Assembly: GCA_000697055.1 (NCBI GenBank)
Contig: JNDT01001556.1
Coordinates: forward strand, 1 to 64,000
Direction of reading: 5' to 3'
DNA: 64,000 nucleotides
Origin: Saksenaea vasiformis B4078
Taxonomy: Eukaryota; Mucoromycota; Mucoromycetes; Mucorales; Saksenaeaceae
Numbering within the stretch: the stretch's first letter is position 1; each line of letters opens with the position of its first letter. Shown piece by piece: positions 59,129 to 64,000 of the stretch. Under the pieces are notes generated by a model. That model did no database searches and was not told where the DNA came from. It was given only the letters and a program-made list of their open reading frames with translations. Both the position numbers and the translations under genes were made by a program.

Positions 59129-62100
59129 TTAAAAAAATTTATCCTTAGCTTGTTCAATTAATAATCTCGTTTGAAGACGGAGTGTCGCTTTTGCAATTAG
59201 CTCTTCTCGAAATTTCCACTTTTCATACGTTTCGATCACTTTGTCGATTTCTTTCTTTCTGTTTCTGTAAATATTTCCAAGTTGCACTCGTGCATCTTCA
59301 TTTCCTCGGTCTGCGAACTTTTCATACACTTCAATTGCTTTGTTGATGTCTTTCTTTTCATCTCTGTAAATATCTCCAAGCCTCATTTGTGCATATCGAT
59401 ATCCTTGATCTGCCAACTTTTCATACACTTCAATTGCTTTGTCGATGTCTTTCTTTTCGTTTCTGTATACATCTCCAAGTTTCATCTGTGCTCTTCGATT
59501 TCCTTGGTCTGCCGACTTTTCATATACTTCAATTGCTTTGTCGATGTCTTTCTTTTCGTTTCTGTAAATATTTCCAAGTCGCACTTGTGCATCTTCATTT
59601 CCTCGGTCTGCCCACTTTTCATACACTTCAGTTGCTTTGTCGATGTCTTTCTTTTCGTTTCTGTAAATATTTCCAAGTTGCACTTGTGCATATCGATATC
59701 CTTGATCTGCCAACTTTTCATACACTTCAATTGCTTTGTCGATGTCTTTCTTTTCGTTTCTGTATACATCTCCAAGTTTCATCTGTGCTCTTCGATTTCC
59801 TTGGTCTGCCGACTTTTCATATACTTCAATTGCTTTGTCGATGTCTTTCTTTTCGTTTCTGTAAATATTTCCAAGTCGCACTTGTGCATCTTCATTTCCT
59901 CGGTCTGCCCACTTTTCATACACTTCAGTTGCTTTGTCGATGTCTTTCTTTTCGTTTCTGTAAATATTTCCAAGTTGCACTTGTGCATATCGATATCCTT
60001 GATCTGCCAACTTTTCATACACTTCAATTGCTTTGTCGATGTCTTTCTTTCCATATCTGTAAATATTTCCAAGTTTGATTTGTACATCTTCATTTCCTTG
60101 GTCTGCCAACTTTTCATACACTTCAATTGCTTTGTCGATGTCTTTCTTTTCCCATCTGTAGGTATCTGCAAGTCTGAGTTGCGCATCCTCATTTCCTTGA
60201 TCCGCCAACCTTTCATACACTTCAATTGCTTTGTCGATGTCTTTCTTTTCCCATCTGTAGGTATCTGCAAGTCTGAGTTGCGCATCCTCATTTCCTTGAT
60301 CTGCCCATTTTTGGTACACTTCAATTGCTTTGTCGATGTCATTCTTTTCATCTCTGTAAATATCTCCAAGTTTCCATTGCGAGTCTTCATTTCCTTGATT
60401 GGCCGCTTGTTCATACCACTCAATTGCTTTGTACATGTCCTTCTTTTCATCTCTGTAAATATCTCCAAGCTTCCATTGCGCATCTTCATTTCCTTGATCT
60501 GCCAACTTTTCATACACTTCAATTGCTTTGTCGATGTCTTTCTTTCCATCTCTGTAAACATCCCCAAGTTTCATTTCCGCTTTTTCATTTCCTTGATCTG
60601 CCCATTTTTGGTACACTTCAATTGCTTTGTCGATGTCATTCTTTTCATCTCTGTAAATATCTCCAAGTTTCCATTGCGAGTCTTCATTTCCTTGATTGGC
60701 CGCTTGTTCATACCACTCAATTGCTTTGTACATGTCCTTCTTTTCATCTCTGTAAATATCTCCAAGCTTCCATTGCGCATCTTCATTTCCTTGATCTGCC
60801 AACTTTTCATACACTTCAATTGCTTTGTCGATGTCTTTCTTTCCATCTCTGTAAACATCCCCAAGTTTCATTTCCGCTTTTTCATTTCCTTGATCTGCCC
60901 ATTTTTGGTACACTTCAATTGCTTTGTCGATGTCATTCTTTTCATCTCTGTAAATATCTCCAAGTTTCCATTGCGAGTCTTCATTTCCTTGATTGGCCGC
61001 TTGTTCATACCACTCAATTGCTTTGTACATGTCCTTCTTTTCATCTCTGTAAATATCTCCAAGCTTCCATTGCGCATCTTCATTTCCTTGATCTGCCAAC
61101 TTTTCATACACTTCAATTGCTTTGTCGATGTCTTTCTTTTCATCTCTGTAGATATCTCCAAGTTGCATTTGTGCTCTTTCATTTCCTTGATTGGCAGCTT
61201 TTTCATACCACTCGATTGCTTTGTCCATGTCTTTCTTTTCATCTTTGTACATATCACCGAGTTTGATTTGTTCGCCTTCAAGCCTGCATTGCGCATCCCA
61301 ATTTCCTTTGTATGCCGCTTTTTCATACAAATTCATTGCTTTGTTTATGTCTTTCTCCATCCCATCTCCATTTCTGTACATATCCCCAAGCTTGACTTGC
61401 ATATCTCCAAGCCTCTGTCGCGCGTCCCAATTTCCTTTTTCTGCCGCTTTTTCGTACCATTCAGTAGCCTTGATGATGTCTTGAAACTCTCCATCCCCAT
61501 CTCTATAAATATCTCCAAGCTTGATTTGGACATCTTCGAGTTTCCATTGTGCAATCCAGCTTCCATCACCCTTCACTTTTTGGTAGCATTCAATTGCCTT
61601 GATCAGATCTTTTTCTTTTCCGTTCCCATCTCTATACATATCTCCAAGTTTGTTTTGCGCATCTTGGAGTCTCCATTCACTATCTACGTTTCCTTGATCC
61701 TTCAATCCTTTATAGCATTCAATCGCCTTGTTAAGGTCTTTCCTCGCTCCATCTTCATCTCCATATCTGTACATATCGCCAATTTTGATTAGAAGACCTT
61801 CAAGTGTTCGTCGAGCATATTCATTTCCTAGACGCGCTGCTCCTTTATAGCATTCAATTGCCTTGTTCATGTCTTTTTTCACTCCATCTCCATTTCTGCA
61901 CATATCTCCAAGTCTGGTCAGAGCATCTGCAAGTCTCCGTCGATCATGTTCCTTCATTTCATGTACATAAGTACATATATCCCCAGATGTGATTAGCGCA
62001 GGTTTACCTAACCCTTTTTTATACCATTCAGCTGCTTTTTCGAATTCTTTCTTTTCATTCATGTAAATATCTCCAAGCTTGATTTGTGCCTCTTTATTTT

Positions 62101-64000
62101 CTCGATTCGCGGCCTTTTGATACCATTCAATTGCTTTGTCGATGTCTCCCTTTTCATCTCTATAGATATCTCCGAGACTGATTGGCGCATTTTCATGTCC
62201 CTCATCTGCTGCTTGTTTGTACCAGTAAATTGCTTCATCAATGCTTTTTTCCGATGCTCTTTGACGATGGAAGAGAGATCCAAAACTGAAGTAGGTGTCT
62301 GCACGTCTTCTCTTCTCTGTTTCTATGTACATATCGACATCCTTTCGCTCTCTGTGCAAACTACCTTCATAGCTGGATGTGTCGTTATGGTCACATTGTG
62401 TTTCGCTACATTCTTGACAAACAGCTTCCTTCTGTATGTTAGCACCGTTGGTACCGCCATTGCCATTGGAATCCTCATCGCTGGATAGAAACTTTTCCAA
62501 ATCGAATTGCAATATATGATGTCCGCTATCCATCGTGCTGTAGCTGCTCTGATTTAGAACTCGCTGCCGCTTCATGCCTTCAACGTTGTCTTGCGCGTCC
62601 TTCTTTCCTTTACTACACTTGAAGGAATCTTCGGGATGTTGTTCCATAGCCTGCACAGATTCCCTATGGAAAAATGCATTGTCGTAAACTTGCTCCACCT
62701 GAAGACGCTCACAATCGTCAAGGATGTTGTACAACGGTTTTGCGTCTCTGAACTGGATAACTGCTGCTTCAGATTTTGTCGTTTGCTTCCAATTCTCTAG
62801 TCCATCCACGAAAAACGTCCCGAGATTACCACCTATCGCAAATTGATCTAGTCGGTATCACAGATATGGAATGAAAGTTACCTATGATTTTCCAGTATTT
62901 ATGATTTTTGATTGCGTTTGTAATGTTTTCTGCTACGTATTCGCTGGATCGCCCGTTCCCCAATCCACATTCGTTTTCACCTTGTGTCTTTGGAATCTCT
63001 TTCTTACAAGCGATCAGTCCACCTAGGTGAGCAGGCAGTTAACTTAAGCTGCATCTTAGAAACTAAGTACCAAGTAAAATTTTTGATGGGTAGTAATAAC
63101 CGAATCGCCCAAACGCAGCTTGCAGTCCCTCGTACTTCTTTTGGTTGGTGTCTTCCTTCAACGCATTTTGCACAGCTTGCTTGAAATGAGTAGTTGCCCG
63201 GAGAAAATCAGAAGTGAGATGCACCTGTTGCAACAATTTCTTTTTAGCTGTACTACTCTGGGAAAATTCATGTGGTTTCTTACTTCTCCCCATGAAAGAA
63301 AAGAAACGGTATATTCTACAGTGTCGTTTACAAAAGAATCCCGGTTCTGCTTCCGTGCGCAAAGACTAGATTCAGCAGCGACATCGTAAGCAAGCGCTTT
63401 AGATGGCAACTTGCGGAAGCTATCATCCATCAACACTTCCATAAAGTTATCTGCCTTGATGGTCTTTGTGTACGTCTGTTCCATGAATGGCTTTTCGCAA
63501 GAATGTTCGTAAAGCAGTCTTAAAATGTTATCCTCTCCCTCTTCAATTTCTATCGCAGGGTGCTCGGCGATGTATCCATCTAAATGGAGACCCCGCGTGC
63601 ATCGGGTGACAACGTCAAAAGTCAAAAATTGACTAAGCTGTTGAAAGCGTCAGATAACTGTATATATAACAGAAAACACCCTTTCTTGTTACATTCAAAG
63701 ATAACCCCTCTTTGACGCTGTAGGGATTCATTTAAATTGAAGAAAGAGAAGTTGCAACGTTTGTCACTCTTTATTAGCTTAACCGTTCGGAACTGCTCCG
63801 CTTGAACCTCGTAAGGTTCGCGCTTACCCAACGTCAGCCGCCCAAGGCAAAGTTTCATGGGCGTAAATATTACTTGTTTCTGGCATACCAACAGCTGTCC
63901 CCCCGCGGATAAGGACCATTTTTGGAGCTCGTGCGACTTTGGCTTACCGCTGTGTTTGCAGGAGGGGCAAACTATCGCATAACAACTAGGCACAGCTGTT
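59129..64000 (-). CDS. Giant Sel1-like repeat protein, 5' end outside window
   Basis: Minus strand, exons 63693->64000, 63284-63579, 63071-63224, 62882-63022, 59129-62832; all joins keep frame, giving more than 1530 aa. The 5' end continues past the window. The C-terminal two thirds hold 28 full Sel1-like (TPR-related) repeats plus a partial one: the unit is 33 residues, D-I-D-K-A-I-E-x-Y-E-K-x-A-D-Q-G-N-x-x-A-Q-x-x-L-G-D-I-Y-R-x-E-K-K. Repeats 3-8 are longer (about 40-58 residues) and more diverged; the later ones are nearly identical. Such solenoids bind proteins. The N-terminal part (ALAYDVAAESSLCARKQNRD, VEYTVSFLSWGEV, FGRFGYYYPSKILLGG) is well spliced, but I cannot assign it; it may be a membrane-pore-like or fungal-specific domain. 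No signal peptide is visible because the start is missing. Confidence 0.85.
59403..61190 (-). repeat. 297-bp higher-order repeats inside the Sel1 gene
   Basis: The basic 99-bp unit is organised in three-unit blocks. Block type 1 repeats with a period of 297 bp at about 59403, 59700 and 59998 (two near-identical copies plus the start of a third). Block type 2 repeats with the same period at about 60301, 60598 and 60895. Within each block the three units differ from each other more than the same unit differs between blocks, the mark of recent unequal exchange of three-unit segments. Confidence 0.9.

Noticed and set aside
59282..61792. 836-codon open frame on the plus strand, opposite the Sel1 gene
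   Set aside because: It is a shadow: the 99-bp repeat is a multiple of three, so a frame without stops stays open in every copy. It is very Phe/Ser/Ile/Leu-rich with no fungal motif, while the minus strand encodes clear Sel1 repeats with spliced upstream exons.
59129..62310. Possible CRISPR-like or satellite array
   Set aside because: The repeats are head-to-tail in coding frame with no unique spacers and conserve amino acids, so they are protein repeats.
1..64000. tRNA, rRNA or other structured RNA genes
   Set aside because: Scanning for tRNA box B-like GGTTCGAATC words and rRNA-like sequence by eye gave nothing convincing on either strand; a covariance-model scan would be needed to exclude them.

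Overview
The window looks like nuclear DNA of an early-diverging filamentous fungus, most likely Mucoromycota. The basis is dense genes with many introns of about 45-65 bp (GT..AG, mostly YAG acceptors), fungal-type proteins (Zn2Cys6 regulator, class II histone deacetylase, F-box, PPR, Sel1-repeat proteins), and transposon relics of types common in these genomes. Phylum placement is an inference. All products are read from protein motifs; no database search was possible. Coding exons were spliced by hand, and for most multi-exon genes the summed length is an exact multiple of three.

Left arm (1-17 kb): the tail of an unidentified gene (to 88); a class II histone deacetylase with a long acidic, SUMO-interaction-like N-terminus (1900-4735); a 0.8 kb dispersed repeat ending in a palindromic segment (5085-5887); DNA polymerase delta third subunit POLD3/Cdc27 (6103-7725, minus) with ACGCG boxes upstream; NAD kinase (8360-10201, minus); a stretch without a convincing gene; an intronless mitochondrial-type PPR protein (12065-14422); and an orphan gene with two C2H2 fingers and a PD-(D/E)XK-like signature (14552-16937).

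Mobile, gene-poor island (17-31 kb): a decayed 3.0 kb hAT element with terminal inverted repeats, near-perfect 8-bp target duplications and A/T-rich subterminal repeats (17556-20551), inserted at the edge of a 41-bp tandem array; about 5.6 kb with no recognisable gene; and a 4 kb, multiply frameshifted relic of a Fanzor (eukaryotic TnpB-type nuclease) at 26404-30363.

Right arm (31-54 kb): UVRAG/Vps38-type subunit of the class III PI3-kinase complex (31501-34307), F-box/LRR-like protein (35396-37040), tripeptidyl-peptidase II (37406-42007, minus, 14 exons, 1272 aa), a short-chain dehydrogenase (45522-46432), geranylgeranyl diphosphate synthase (46729-47874) with a GC-AG intron, a hexokinase-family sugar kinase (48629-50169) and a Zn2Cys6 transcription factor (50566-53979, minus) with a 12-nt micro-exon.

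Right end (54-64 kb): 5 kb of dispersed repeats, then a very large Sel1-repeat protein (59129 to beyond 64000, minus) whose 33-residue repeats have been amplified as 297-bp three-unit blocks, behind an N-terminal region of more than 250 residues that I cannot name.

The genes are housekeeping and regulatory functions (chromatin, replication, NADP supply, autophagy/endosome, proteolysis, isoprenoids, sugar phosphorylation) and do not form an obvious pathway cluster. The most unusual content is the Fanzor relic, the Sel1 protein, the C2H2/PD-(D/E)XK-like orphan and several splice oddities.
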